The translations under genes were made by a program, and so were the position numbers. Shown piece by piece: positions 9,816-19,366 of a stretch of DNA of 40,888 nucleotides; within the stretch, counting starts at the first letter, position 1, and every line of letters begins with the position of its first letter. This stretch comes from Isotricha intestinalis (lineage: Eukaryota; Ciliophora; Litostomatea; Vestibuliferida; Isotrichidae). A model generated the notes under the pieces. It did not search any database and had not been told where the DNA came from. It saw only the letters and a program-made list of their open reading frames with translations. The stretch is taken from the NCBI GenBank assembly GCA_023807065.1, contig JAJJLU010000459.1:1-40888 (forward strand). The letters are read 5' to 3'.

Positions 9816-11237
9816 TTAAATAAAAAAATATAAAATATAATATGAGATTCGAATTATCAATTCTATTAAGGAAAAAATTAAAATAGCAATCAAACAATTA
9901 TTTGATTTATTTATTTTTTTATATGCTGAATTAAATGATTTTTTAGTTATTTCCTCTACACAATTTTGACCAAAAGTTTTATTTTCTTCCATAATTTTTT
10001 TGTTTTTTGAAATGACAACAAAAAGAGTAATAATAATAATAATTAGTAAAGAAATTATACAAATTTCAATTAAATAAAATAAATTTTGTTTAAATTTGGA
10101 ATCTTTGATAAAGCAATATAATCCAAAGCTAAATGAACAAATTAATAAATATAAAAAAGATAAAAAGCAAATAAACCCAATTTTTTTTTTGTTATCTGAA
10201 ATATGAGGGAAAAATAATTTTTCTTGATTTATTTTTATATCACTTTGATTTAACATACATTTTTCTTCAATTCCAAAATAATTAATACTAAATAAATTAT
10301 TTTCATTAATTTTTAGAATAGGAGGATAAGTTGAAAAGCTTCTAATTAAATTAGTTAAATTATTTTCTTCAAAAAAAATATCAGATTTATATTTATCTAC
10401 AATATCAAATCTTCTATCATAAAAAGTATTATTATTATCAATATTAAAAAGATCATAATGATTACTTTTTTTAGAACAAAATCTTTCTCCTTTAAGTTTA
10501 TTTAATACATATCTATTTTGTCCAAATAAACCTCTCATAGGTTCATCACACATTGAATGAGTATTTGTAAAAAAATTTACAGAATTTTTTCCTTTTGAAT
10601 TCCCTTTCAAAAAAGTCATAGTATAATTATCATTAAAATCAATTCTTGTATAATTTTCATTAATTTCATTTAATTTATCATTTTGAGTGAAATTAAATGA
10701 AGAAATTGGACATGTTTCATTTTCTTGTAAACATAATAAATTACCTATTGTATCAATTATTCCACAAGAAATGTAATTATTAGGGCATTTGTTTTTTTTA
10801 ATCAATTTTTTATTATATAAATCCCAATAGGTATAATTCATTCTTTGAATACAAATTGTTTGATTCCTCCAAAATTTTAACTGTAAATAGTCATTTTCTT
10901 GAATGTTATAGCAATCATTTTCAATTTCATTTTCAGAACATGTTTTATTAAATATTATTTTATTAGCATATGTTGGTGTTTTACTTAAATAACAATTACA
11001 ACCTTTATAATTTCCAGGAAAATAATTAGATAATAAATAATCATAATTATATGGACATCTTCCATTAACTGATAAAAGAATATTTGAAATTGGTGAATTA
11101 TTCCAATTATCATAATATATTTGGACTTTATTATAATCAAATTTATATTTTCCTAAACTCAGAAATGAATTTATAATATATATAAATGATAATATCCCTG
11201 AAATAAATTCTAATATTAAAAATATTGAATTATCCAT
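9816..11237 (-). CDS. Cys-rich multi-pass surface-protein-like membrane protein
   Basis: The protein has 473 residues. An N-terminal hydrophobic helix (about 5-27) is followed by about 325 polar residues. That region holds many cysteines, including a GCNCYL patch, CP and CGIID motifs, and numerous N-x-S/T sequons, as expected for a luminal or extracellular domain. Three hydrophobic helices follow: about 353-376, 387-409 and 448-473. The likely topology is one anchor, a large folded ectodomain, then a helical hairpin and a final helix. No catalytic motif is seen and I do not recognise the family. Its location, plasma membrane or endomembrane, is inference. The gene stands alone, with relic-bearing DNA downstream and 0.7 kb of empty DNA upstream. 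Confidence 0.75.
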   Translation of the reverse strand: MDNSIFLILEFISGILSFIYIINSFLSLGKYKFDYNKVQIYYDNWNNSPISNILLSVNGRCPYNYDYLLSNYFPGNYKGCNCYLSKTPTYANKIIFNKTCSENEIENDCYNIQENDYLQLKFWRNQTICIQRMNYTYWDLYNKKLIKKNKCPNNYISCGIIDTIGNLLCLQENETCPISSFNFTQNDKLNEINENYTRIDFNDNYTMTFLKGNSKGKNSVNFFTNTHSMCDEPMRGLFGQNRYVLNKLKGERFCSKKSNHYDLFNIDNNNTFYDRRFDIVDKYKSDIFFEENNLTNLIRSFSTYPPILKINENNLFSINYFGIEEKCMLNQSDIKINQEKLFFPHISDNKKKIGFICFLSFLYLLICSFSFGLYCFIKDSKFKQNLFYLIEICIISLLIIIIITLFVVISKNKKIMEENKTFGQNCVEEITKKSFNSAYKKINKSNNCLIAILIFSLIELIIRISYYILYFFI

Positions 11238-11936
11238 TATTATATTTATTTTATAAATATAAAAATTTTATAATGAGAAAAATAAATATTTTGAAATAAT
11301 ATATATAATCATATTTAAAATATTTGTATTAATATCAAATGATCAATATTAAAATTTTTTTTTAATCAGCAAGAAAATAAATGAATTAATCCTTTGACTT
11401 TTTTTCTTTGATTATTATTTTCTTTTATATCAATTACAAATATACTAATTCAATTTAATTGCTTTATTCTTTTAATTGTTAATTTTATTTTGTTCTTTTG
11501 TTTATTAGTGGAAAATCATCTAAAAAAAGAATTACTTTTATTTTTAAATTACTAAATTAAAAGATTTACTTTTAAAATAGATTCATTCATATAATAGAAT
11601 CAAAACATGTTTTGAACATTTTACTAAATATTTAATTACTTTTTATGTTTTGAAAAGTTTTTTAAGAAAGGTTAAATAAAACCTTAGTGAAGTTTTGTTT
11701 TCTGCATTTTGAAATTTTTCTTAAATTATATATTATGAAATATAATATTTATTCCCATTTTAATCCTTCATTATAATCTAAAAAATCTCTTTTATTACTT
11801 TTAATCTATTTTTTTGTGTTTAATTTTAGATTTTTTCTTAAATGAAACATACAAATTTTATTTTCTCAAACTTCATTTTAAAAAACAAATTAAATTTAAA
11901 AAATTTTATTTAAATATAATAATGTTTCATAATTGT
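11238..11936. other. Intergenic AT-rich DNA
   Basis: About 700 bp between two minus-strand genes. No coding signal, RNA gene or repeat is recognised. Confidence 0.5.
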
Positions 11937-12872
11937 TTAAATTAAAGCATCAAGAACATAAAAACCAAAAATAAAAGCAATCCCTTCGAAAACAATATTG
12001 AAAATAGATTTGGTATTTTTTAAATCTCCCATAATAGTATTAATAGCTAAATAAAGAAAAGCCCCTGAAGCAAAAGAAATAATTTTATCACTATAAATTT
12101 CTCCAAACAAAAAGCTAATATAAACACCAACAAAAGCTCCAATTGCAGTAATTAATTGAGATAAAATTGCAGTACTTAAATTCATTTTTTGCTTTAATAA
12201 ATATGAAAAATCCCCTATTTCATGAGGTATTTCATGAAAAAAAATAGAAGTGGATAATGTTATTCCTAATTTTAAATTTTTATTGAAACCTGCTCCAATT
12301 GCCATTCCATCTGTTACATTATGAATAAAATCTCCTAATAAAGATATTGCTATATTACTTGAATGAGTATGAGATTTATGATGTTCATGATCATTATCTT
12401 TTCCTTTGTTTTCTTTTTTATTTATATAATTCATTATTTTTTCTGTTAAAAATAAAAGTAATATTCCAAGACATAATAATAATTCATTTTTAGTGAATAA
12501 TTCATGAAAAACATTCATGTTTTTTTTATGAAGATGATTATGATTATGATGATTTTCTTTACTAGTAATTTCAGGTAAATTATGAATAAAAACATCACCT
12601 ATTAATGCTCCTGCGGCAAATGAACTCATAACATCTAAAATTTTTATACTTTTTATATTAAATATTGCTATTAAAATAAATATTGGAATCGGGGCTGAAC
12701 TTATTATAAATGCTCCTATATATGCTTGGTTTAACTTTGAATATTTCTTTATTTTTTCATATATAAATAATTCAAAAGAATTTGGTTTTATATCATTTTC
12801 AATGGTATGAATTCCATGTTGATAAGTTATGTTTATAATAAGTATAATAAAAAAAAAAGTATTTATTTTCAT
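11937..12872 (-). CDS. ZIP-family zinc transporter (SLC39, LZT-type)
   Basis: The protein has 311 residues. ZIP proteins move zinc or other divalent metals into the cytosol, from outside the cell or from organelles. The signature metal-site helices are intact: HNVTDGMAIG (184-193) in helix IV and HEIPHEIGDF (213-222) in helix V. The HEIPHEIGD form is characteristic of the LZT subgroup, including the ZIP7/ZIP13 secretory-pathway transporters. A signal-peptide-like start (MKINTFFFIILIINITYQHG) and GDVFIHNLPE (92-101) also fit. Two His-rich stretches (about 107-116 and 161-170) are probable zinc-sensing loops. The protein is shorter than animal ZIP13 because its loops are compact. The ER or Golgi location is inferred from the subgroup. 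Confidence 0.92.
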   Translation of the reverse strand: MKINTFFFIILIINITYQHGIHTIENDIKPNSFELFIYEKIKKYSKLNQAYIGAFIISSAPIPIFILIAIFNIKSIKILDVMSSFAAGALIGDVFIHNLPEITSKENHHNHNHLHKKNMNVFHELFTKNELLLCLGILLLFLTEKIMNYINKKENKGKDNDHEHHKSHTHSSNIAISLLGDFIHNVTDGMAIGAGFNKNLKLGITLSTSIFFHEIPHEIGDFSYLLKQKMNLSTAILSQLITAIGAFVGVYISFLFGEIYSDKIISFASGAFLYLAINTIMGDLKNTKSIFNIVFEGIAFIFGFYVLDALI

Positions 12873-13090
12873 TTTTGAAACAAATATTTTCTCAATTACT
12901 TTAATATTTAAAAATTAAAAAAAATATTCATAAATACAAAAAAATAAAGATAATCAAAAATATATTCCAATAATAAAAAGAATTTATATAAAAATTTCAA
13001 AAAATAAATCACTCTCCTAATATTATTAATTATGAAATTTTATAAAAAAAATTTCATAAATTGGGTAAAAATAAAAAATTAAAAAATTAT
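12873..13090. promoter_or_regulatory. Divergent promoter region with an inverted repeat
   Basis: This 218-bp region separates the divergent ZIP gene and the gene at 13091. It contains a perfect 9-bp inverted repeat: ATGAAATTT at 13032-13040 and AAATTTCAT at 13049-13057, with an 8-nt spacer. The repeat lies about 34 bp before the downstream ATG. It could be a protein-binding palindrome or a 5'-UTR hairpin, but in DNA this AT-rich chance is a real alternative. Confidence 0.4.
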
Positions 13091-14041
13091 ATGAGTGATT
13101 TAAAAATAATAGTAACTAATATTTTACGCTTAAAACGTTCTATTAATGATATATTAAGAGATAAATTATATATAAAAGATTTTTCTACAAAATTATCAGA
13201 ATTATTATATGAATTAGATAATTATTCTCAAATTATTTCAGTTGATATTTTATATAAGACTGATCTTCATAAAACTTTAAAAATTATTCTTCAATTATCA
13301 GATGCTTATCTTAATTTAAAAGAAATTTGTTATAAAATTTTAGATAATATTTTTCAAAATATAAGTAAAGAATTATTTTTATTTGATGATTCTTTTAATT
13401 TATTGTTAAATCAAAATAGAAAATATAAAAACAATATTGATATAAAAAAATTAAATGAAGAATTAGATAGTTTAATTAAGGAGAGAAATTATGATAAAAA
13501 CTGTTCAGATTTTATTATTAAAACAGATGAAAAGACTTTAGAAAAAATATTGAAAGATGAATCAAATATGCTATTAGTAAGTAGAAGAAGACAGAAAATA
13601 AGAAAATTTGAAAATGAAAAACTGTTTAATTTCTATTTAAATAATTTTGATAAAATTAATTCTAATTCAACTCCTTTGATACATAAATTTAAATTCGATG
13701 ATTTATGTCAAAGTGATAAAAATAAACAAAAAAGTAATAAAAAGAATCAAAAAAATATTTTTTCTAATTTTCAGAATAAAGTTAATTCGAATCAAAATTC
13801 AATTACTCTTTTAACTGGGAAATTTCCAGAATTTTCTAGAGAAAGTATTGATAAAAAAAATAAAAATTATTTAAATAAAAAAGTTAAAAGAAATGAAAAT
13901 AATAATAATAATGAAAAAGATGAAAAATTAAATGAATCAAAATGTTTATCTTCAAAAAAAATATCTTTAAAGAAAATTAACATGAAAAAAGATAAAAAAT
14001 TTAATCAATTAAATTCAAAATCGAATCACAATAAAAATTAA
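13091..14041 (+). CDS. Basic protein with a possible TFIIS N-terminal-like helical domain
   Basis: The protein has 316 residues, counted from the first ATG (MSDLKIIV). An in-frame TTG 30 bp upstream is not a credible start. Residues 20-110 are helical, with spacing (ELLYELDN..., then ILYKTDLHKTLKIILQ) that resembles the LW/TND domain of TFIIS, IWS1 and Med26. In those proteins the domain binds disordered partners in transcription elongation. The C-terminal third is Lys/Asn-rich and low in complexity, with clusters suitable for nuclear import. No catalytic motif is seen. The TND assignment is by spacing only and could be wrong; the protein may simply be a lineage-specific helical protein. Confidence 0.65.
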   Translation: MSDLKIIVTNILRLKRSINDILRDKLYIKDFSTKLSELLYELDNYSQIISVDILYKTDLHKTLKIILQLSDAYLNLKEICYKILDNIFQNISKELFLFDDSFNLLLNQNRKYKNNIDIKKLNEELDSLIKERNYDKNCSDFIIKTDEKTLEKILKDESNMLLVSRRRQKIRKFENEKLFNFYLNNFDKINSNSTPLIHKFKFDDLCQSDKNKQKSNKKNQKNIFSNFQNKVNSNQNSITLLTGKFPEFSRESIDKKNKNYLNKKVKRNENNNNNEKDEKLNESKCLSSKKISLKKINMKKDKKFNQLNSKSNHNKN

Positions 14042-15568
14042 AAGAAATACTGGAGAAAAAAAAATAATAAAATTCTTATGTTTATTTTATATATTTATTG
14101 ATTTAAAATAATATATAAAATAATTCTTTTTCATTAGTGCATAATAAGTATTATTATAATTAAATCTTATTTGTTTAAATATATTTCAAAAATTTAAATA
14201 AAAAAAATTTAAATGAAAAAATTTAGGTAAATATTATTTTTGTTTAAAAGAAGTCAAAAATCCTTATGAATAATAGTGATTTCATAAATAGATGCAGTTC
14301 AAAAAATTAGAGAAAAATATTTCAATTCAACTATTTTCAAAAAGGGAAATATAATTAAAAGTCATTAACCTTTTTTTATTTTGTAAATTTAACAATAGTT
14401 TTTATCTGAAATATAGATTTAAAATAAATATAATTAAAACAAAGAAATTAAATCTTAAAAAATATATTATTTAGGGGATATTATATCCTTTATAATAATA
14501 ATAATCACAGAGATTTTTTGGAAATATTAATATTTTTATTTAATTTAGATAAATATTTTTTATAAAAATAATATCTTTAACTCAAATTTTCTCATTATTA
14601 TGAAATAGAAACAACATATATTTATATCTATTTATTTATCATGATAAATATAATAATTAATTCAGAAAAAGTTTTTGGTCTATTAAATGTACCTTCTATA
14701 TATTATTGTATTTTTCTTATTCCGAAAGAAATGTTAAATATTAAAATTAATATTTATATTTTATTGAAAGTTGTTTTTAATTTGAAAAAACACTAAATTT
14801 CATAAATAAAGCAATTTTTCAAAACTAAACTATATTTTTAAATAATAAATTTAAATAAAATGGTATAGCTCATAAATTCGGCAGTTATTAGAAAATATTT
14901 TATAATTTATTAAAAAATGATGTTAAGTGATGTTAAACTAATTTTGTAATTAATATTTAAATCATGATAATTTTTTAAAAACAACAACTAAATTTATGTT
15001 TATTTCTTCTTCATTTTTCTATTAAATTTATTTAGAATGTTTTAATTATTATTTGATAATTTAATAGAGGCTTGATAGTTATAATAATAAAATCAAATTG
15101 TTTTATAAAGAATATAAGATAGAAATATTTTTATCTCAAACTTACCTTCGATTTTTCTACTTATATTTTTTCTTTTATAATATATTTTTTATTAATTTTG
15201 ATATAATAAGACCTTATTATTAATTTGTAATCTGATTTATAGGAGTATAATTTAATATTTTCTTTTCTTCATTACCTTTAAAATTTATCATCTTTATCTG
15301 TTTTTTTATATTTGTCAACTAATTTAATTATTATTTATATTTTTATGATATAACATGAAAAACAATAATTATTATTTTTTAAACTTTCTAAATTTTTAAT
15401 GAATTTTTTCAAGATTAAAATATTATTTAAAGTATCTAAAAAAAATTGGAACAATGATTTTTTTTTAATTTTAGTGTTAAATGGTAATATAAATGACATT
15501 TTTTTAAATTTTTTTTATAATAAATTATTTTTAAATTTTTTATTAATCTTATTATTTTAATAATAAAA
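14042..15568. other. Long gene-poor stretch with faint coding relics
   Basis: No intact gene is supported in 1.5 kb. A short coding-like patch on the plus strand around 14290-14367 (DAVQKIREKYFNSTIFKKGN) is bounded by stops. An isolated 51-codon frame from ATG 14641 to TAA 14796 (SEKVFGLLNVPSIYYCIFL) has no recognisable domain. Both may be remnants of old genes. Confidence 0.4.
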
Positions 15569-17632
15569 ATGAAGAATAATTTGATTTTTACATTAATCAT
15601 ATGTATTTTATTTGAAAGATGTTTGGAAAAATCAAAAGTAAATAATAATTCACTAATTAACAATAAAAGAAAAGAAAAAAGTTCAAAAATAAAAAAACTA
15701 GATGAAACCAATAATAATAATAATGATAAAAAAAAAAATGATGAGCCAAATATACCAGAAGATAATGAAGATAATGAAACATATAGTGAATTTGAAGATG
15801 ATGATGATGATAAAACCAAAGAATTTGAAGACAAAGATAAGAATAATAATATTAATGAAGGACAAACAGAAAAAAATAAAAATCAAGAAGATAAAGTTGA
15901 TTCAGAAGAAAAAGAAAATCAAAATAAGGAAAATGAAAAAAAAAAGGATAATGAAGAAGAAAAATTAGATATAGGAGAAAATGATGATAAAAAGGGTGAA
16001 AAAGAAGAAGAAGAAAAGATTAATATAAAAGATAAAAATCAAGAAGAAAAAAATGAAGAAGAAGAAAATGAAAAAGAAGAAAAAGAAAAAGAAAAGGAAG
16101 AAGAAGAAGAAGAAAAAGAAAAAATTGAAGAAAAAGTAGAAGAAAAAGAAGAAGAAAAAGTAGAAGAAAAAGTAGAAGAAAAAGCAGAAGAAAAAGAAGA
16201 AGAAAAAGAAGAAGAAGTAAAAGAAGAAGAAAAAGAAGAAGAAAAAGAAAAGGAAAAGGAAGAAGAAGAAAAAGAAGAAGAAAAAGAAAAGGGAAAAACA
16301 GAAGAAAAACCAGAAGAAAAAGTAAAAGAAAAAGAAGAAGAAAAAGAAGAAGAAGAAGAAGAAAAAGAAAAAGAAAAAATTGAAGAAAAAGTAGAAGAAA
16401 AAGAAGAAGAAAAAACAGAAGAAAAACCAGAAGAAAAAGTAGAAGAAAAAGAAGAAGAAAAAGAAGAAGAAAAAGTAGAAGAAAAAGTAGAAGAAAAAGA
16501 AGAAGAAAAAGAAGAAGAAAAAGAAAAGGAAAAGGAAGAAGAAGAAAAAGAAGAAGAAAAAGAAGAAGAAAAAGAAAAGGAAAAGGAAGAAGAAGAAAAA
16601 GAAGAAGAAAAAGAAAAGGAAAATACAGAAGAAAAAGTAGAAGAAAAAGTAGAAGAAAAACCAGAAGAAAAAGTAGAAGAAAAAGTAGAAGAAAAAGAAG
16701 AAGAAAAAGAAGAAGAAGAAAAAGAAAAAGAAAAAATTGAAGAAAAAGTAGAAGAAAAAGAAGAAGAAAAAGAAGAAGAAGAAAAAGAAAAGAAAAAGGA
16801 AGAAGAAGAAAGTGAAAAAGAAGAAAAAGAAAAAGAAAAGGAAAAAGAAGAAGAAGAAAAAGAAAAGAAAAAGGAAGAAGAAGAAAAAGAAGAAGAAAAA
16901 GAAAAAGAAGATATAGAAAAAGAAGAAATACAAGAAGAAGAGAATATAAATACTAATGAAAAAGAAAAAAATAGCAATAACCCAATAAATAATTTAGAAG
17001 AAAACGAAGATAATAATTTAGAAGACAATGATAATATAAAAGAAGATAATAACAAAGATGATAACGACAATAATAATCATCAAGAAGAAAATGATGATGA
17101 AAATATAAATAATAAATATGGGGATGAAAAAAATAATATAAAAGAAGAAAATAACAATGAAATTAATGATGAATTTAATGATGATTATAACAGAAATGAA
17201 AAAGATAATGACTACAATAAGAAAGAAGATGAGGAAGAAGAAAAAGAATCAAGAAGTAAAAAAGAAATTACAGATAAAAATGATGATAATGACTATGATA
17301 ATGACTATAATGATGATGATAATGACTACAATGATGATAATGATGATGATGATGATGATAAGAGAAAAGGGAGAAATAATAAAACACCAAATGAAGGATA
17401 TGAAAATGTTATAAATAATTCAGGAGAAGAAGAAGATAATATTGCCAGAAATTGGATATATATTTTTTCATTAAGTCTTGGAATTTGTATAATATTATTT
17501 ATATATAATTTGATTAAATGCTATAGTAAAAATCCAATTGTTCAATCTCCATATGATACTGCAACTTATTCTGTTGAATTACAGAGAATTAATGTTCATG
17601 ATGATGATAATTTTTTAGACTCAGGCAATTAA
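15569..17632 (+). CDS. Glu/Lys-repeat type I membrane protein
   Basis: The protein has 687 residues. The start MKNNLIFTLIICILFERCLE is a plausible signal peptide. Residues about 131-450 are almost only Glu and Lys, with Val, Pro, Thr or Ile at intervals. They form irregular tandem units such as EEKVEEKEEEKEEEKEKEK and TEEKPEEKV, suited to a long charged helix. An Asn/Asp-rich region follows (about 455-610). One transmembrane helix lies at about 628-652 (NWIYIFSLSLGICIILFIYN), then a 34-residue cytosolic tail containing SPYDTATYSVEL. It looks like a single-pass surface or secretory-pathway protein with a stalk. No enzyme motif is present. The coding strand is nearly polypurine for about 0.9 kb. 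Repeat length probably varies between strains. Confidence 0.85.
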   Translation: MKNNLIFTLIICILFERCLEKSKVNNNSLINNKRKEKSSKIKKLDETNNNNNDKKKNDEPNIPEDNEDNETYSEFEDDDDDKTKEFEDKDKNNNINEGQTEKNKNQEDKVDSEEKENQNKENEKKKDNEEEKLDIGENDDKKGEKEEEEKINIKDKNQEEKNEEEENEKEEKEKEKEEEEEEKEKIEEKVEEKEEEKVEEKVEEKAEEKEEEKEEEVKEEEKEEEKEKEKEEEEKEEEKEKGKTEEKPEEKVKEKEEEKEEEEEEKEKEKIEEKVEEKEEEKTEEKPEEKVEEKEEEKEEEKVEEKVEEKEEEKEEEKEKEKEEEEKEEEKEEEKEKEKEEEEKEEEKEKENTEEKVEEKVEEKPEEKVEEKVEEKEEEKEEEEKEKEKIEEKVEEKEEEKEEEEKEKKKEEEESEKEEKEKEKEKEEEEKEKKKEEEEKEEEKEKEDIEKEEIQEEENINTNEKEKNSNNPINNLEENEDNNLEDNDNIKEDNNKDDNDNNNHQEENDDENINNKYGDEKNNIKEENNNEINDEFNDDYNRNEKDNDYNKKEDEEEEKESRSKKEITDKNDDNDYDNDYNDDDNDYNDDNDDDDDDKRKGRNNKTPNEGYENVINNSGEEEDNIARNWIYIFSLSLGICIILFIYNLIKCYSKNPIVQSPYDTATYSVELQRINVHDDDNFLDSGN
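15960..16925 (+). repeat. Polypurine GAA/AAA tandem-repeat tract inside the coding region
   Basis: The plus strand is almost entirely A and G for nearly 1 kb, built from GAA, AAA and GAG-like codons. It is broken only by occasional GTA, ACA, CCA or ATT codons, and single all-purine runs reach about 80 bases. Such mirror-like polypurine/polypyrimidine DNA can adopt triplex structures and is prone to length change. The higher-order unit is the Glu/Lys peptide repeat described for the host gene. Confidence 0.85.
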
Positions 17633-18140
17633 ATTTTTGCATATTTTTTTTTATTCTAAATTTTATAATTTATAAATTAAATCCGGAATTTTTTTGTTTA
17701 CTTTTTAATATAAAATATTTGGATAAAAATTGTATGAATTTCAAATGAGTTATTATTATAATTTACAAAAAAGCCAATTTTTTTCCCTGAGATAAGTATA
17801 TTTATTTGAAATAGATTTTTAAATGATATTTATTTTCATGATTAACTATTTATGCTTTTTTATTTTACTATAAATACTGTATTCTTATTTCATACAGATA
17901 TTAAACTTATTTTATTAGATATATTTCTAAATTAAATTTATATATAGTTTATATTTTTTTATAATTATTATTTTCTTCTTTGATATATAATCTCTTCGAA
18001 TTAATTTCTTTTTTTCTAATTTGTTTATCATTTATTCTTAAGTTTTTATATCTCCCTACTTATCATTTTTCATATTATTTTGAAATTTCTTAATTCATTT
18101 ATTTTAAAAAAAAATAAATTATTTAATAAAAAAATTAATA
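17633..18140. other. Intergenic AT-rich DNA
   Basis: About 500 bp downstream of the Glu/Lys-repeat gene. No coding signal or repeat is recognised. Confidence 0.45.
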
Positions 18141-18660
18141 ATGTTTGAAGTTATAAATGAAAAAATTTGTGTTCCAACAAACTCAATTTCATTGGTAAAC
18201 CAATCAATTCTAATGAACATCATTAAAAATATAAAAATAAATTATTAAGAAAAGGAGGATTTAAGGCAGATTAGATACCAAGATTTAGATTATAATAAAT
18301 AAATGACAATTAAAATAACAGAAAAAAATGCAAGATAAAATTGAACAAAAAAATATATTATTATGTTAAACAAGAAATAACAATTTTAAGAAGACTCCAT
18401 TCAAAATATATAAAAGATTTTCATGATGTTATAGAAAATAAGAATGATATATATATATTTATGGAATATTTATAAAAACAATAGTTTTTTGCAAAAATAA
18501 AAGATTTAACAGTATTTCAAGTTTAGAGATATTTTAGAAATTTATTATGAGAAGTTTATCATTGTCATAAAATAGGTGAAATAATACATAAAAATATAAA
18601 GGTAAATAATTTAAGGGAAATGATGGAATGATTAAAATTTGAACTATTCAGTGATTGTCA
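18141..18660 (+). pseudogene. Decayed protein kinase gene
   Basis: From ATG 18141 (MFEVINEK) the plus strand reads kinase-like sequence with stops and frame changes. The clearest part is VKQEITILRRLHSKYI followed by ENKNDIYIFMEY, which matches the kinase C-helix through to the hinge. It continues as RYFRNLL and EVYHCHKIGEIIHKNIKV, which corresponds to the helix E and catalytic loop of HRDxKxxN type with the HRD degraded to HKN. A TAG (18524-18526) and a TGA (18548-18550) interrupt this block. A GMIKI patch downstream could be the strand before the DFG motif, but the activation loop cannot be traced. A non-functional remnant is the best reading. Confidence 0.6.
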
Positions 18661-19366
18661 TAAATTCAAAATTTTCAATTGCTTAATGAAAAATAAATAT
18701 TCAACAAAATATTATTTTATTTCTTTGATCCATTATATTCATTTATATAAATGAAAAATAGGTCTCAAATAAAAAGTTTAGATAATTTTCACTGAAGAAT
18801 TTTAAATTTTTCCCTTTCTTTTGAAGATTTTATAAATCAATTTTAAAAGTTCACAAATAAAATATAAAATCTTACGATATTAAGTGGTATAATTGGTTTA
18901 TAATTAAGAAAAATAATTTTTTCTTTTTATTATTTCTTTTAATTTAATCATAATTATTTTTATGTTTCTTTTATATAAAAACAGTATCCTACTTGATATT
19001 TTGATAATTTGAATATACAATATGATTCACTTCTTTTAATTATATATTTGAAGTTGTTTTTATTTCTTTTATATTATTCTCATATATTCTTTTATTTTTA
19101 TTATTATTGTTGTAACTTTTCAATTTATATTTTTTTATTATTTTATAAAGGAATTTGAATTTTCAAATCATTTTCTTGAATTTAAAAATTATTTTAGGTT
19201 GAAATAAGTTATCGAAGGTAAATTCATAGAATATTTTTTTATGATAAAAAGAATTATTATTAATATTTATTTGTATTTATATATTAAATTGAAAAATTGT
19301 TTAAAATAAATATTTAATTTTAAAGAAGATATATTAACTTATTTAATTTTCATTTAAATGTTTTTT
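18661..19366. other. Intergenic DNA downstream of the kinase relic
   Basis: About 700 bp with no intact reading frame. It may include the unrecognisable C-terminal part of the dead kinase. Nothing else is seen. Confidence 0.4.

Noticed and set aside
14641..14796. 51-codon ATG frame in the gene-poor stretch
   Set aside because: It is short, has no recognisable domain, and lies within what AT-rich DNA can produce by chance or as a gene remnant.
15965..17070. Long minus-strand open frames made almost only of Phe or Ser opposite the Glu/Lys-repeat gene
   Set aside because: They are the complement of GAA/AAA repeats (TTC/TTT and TCT). They lack normal composition and exist only because the repeat has no stops in any frame.
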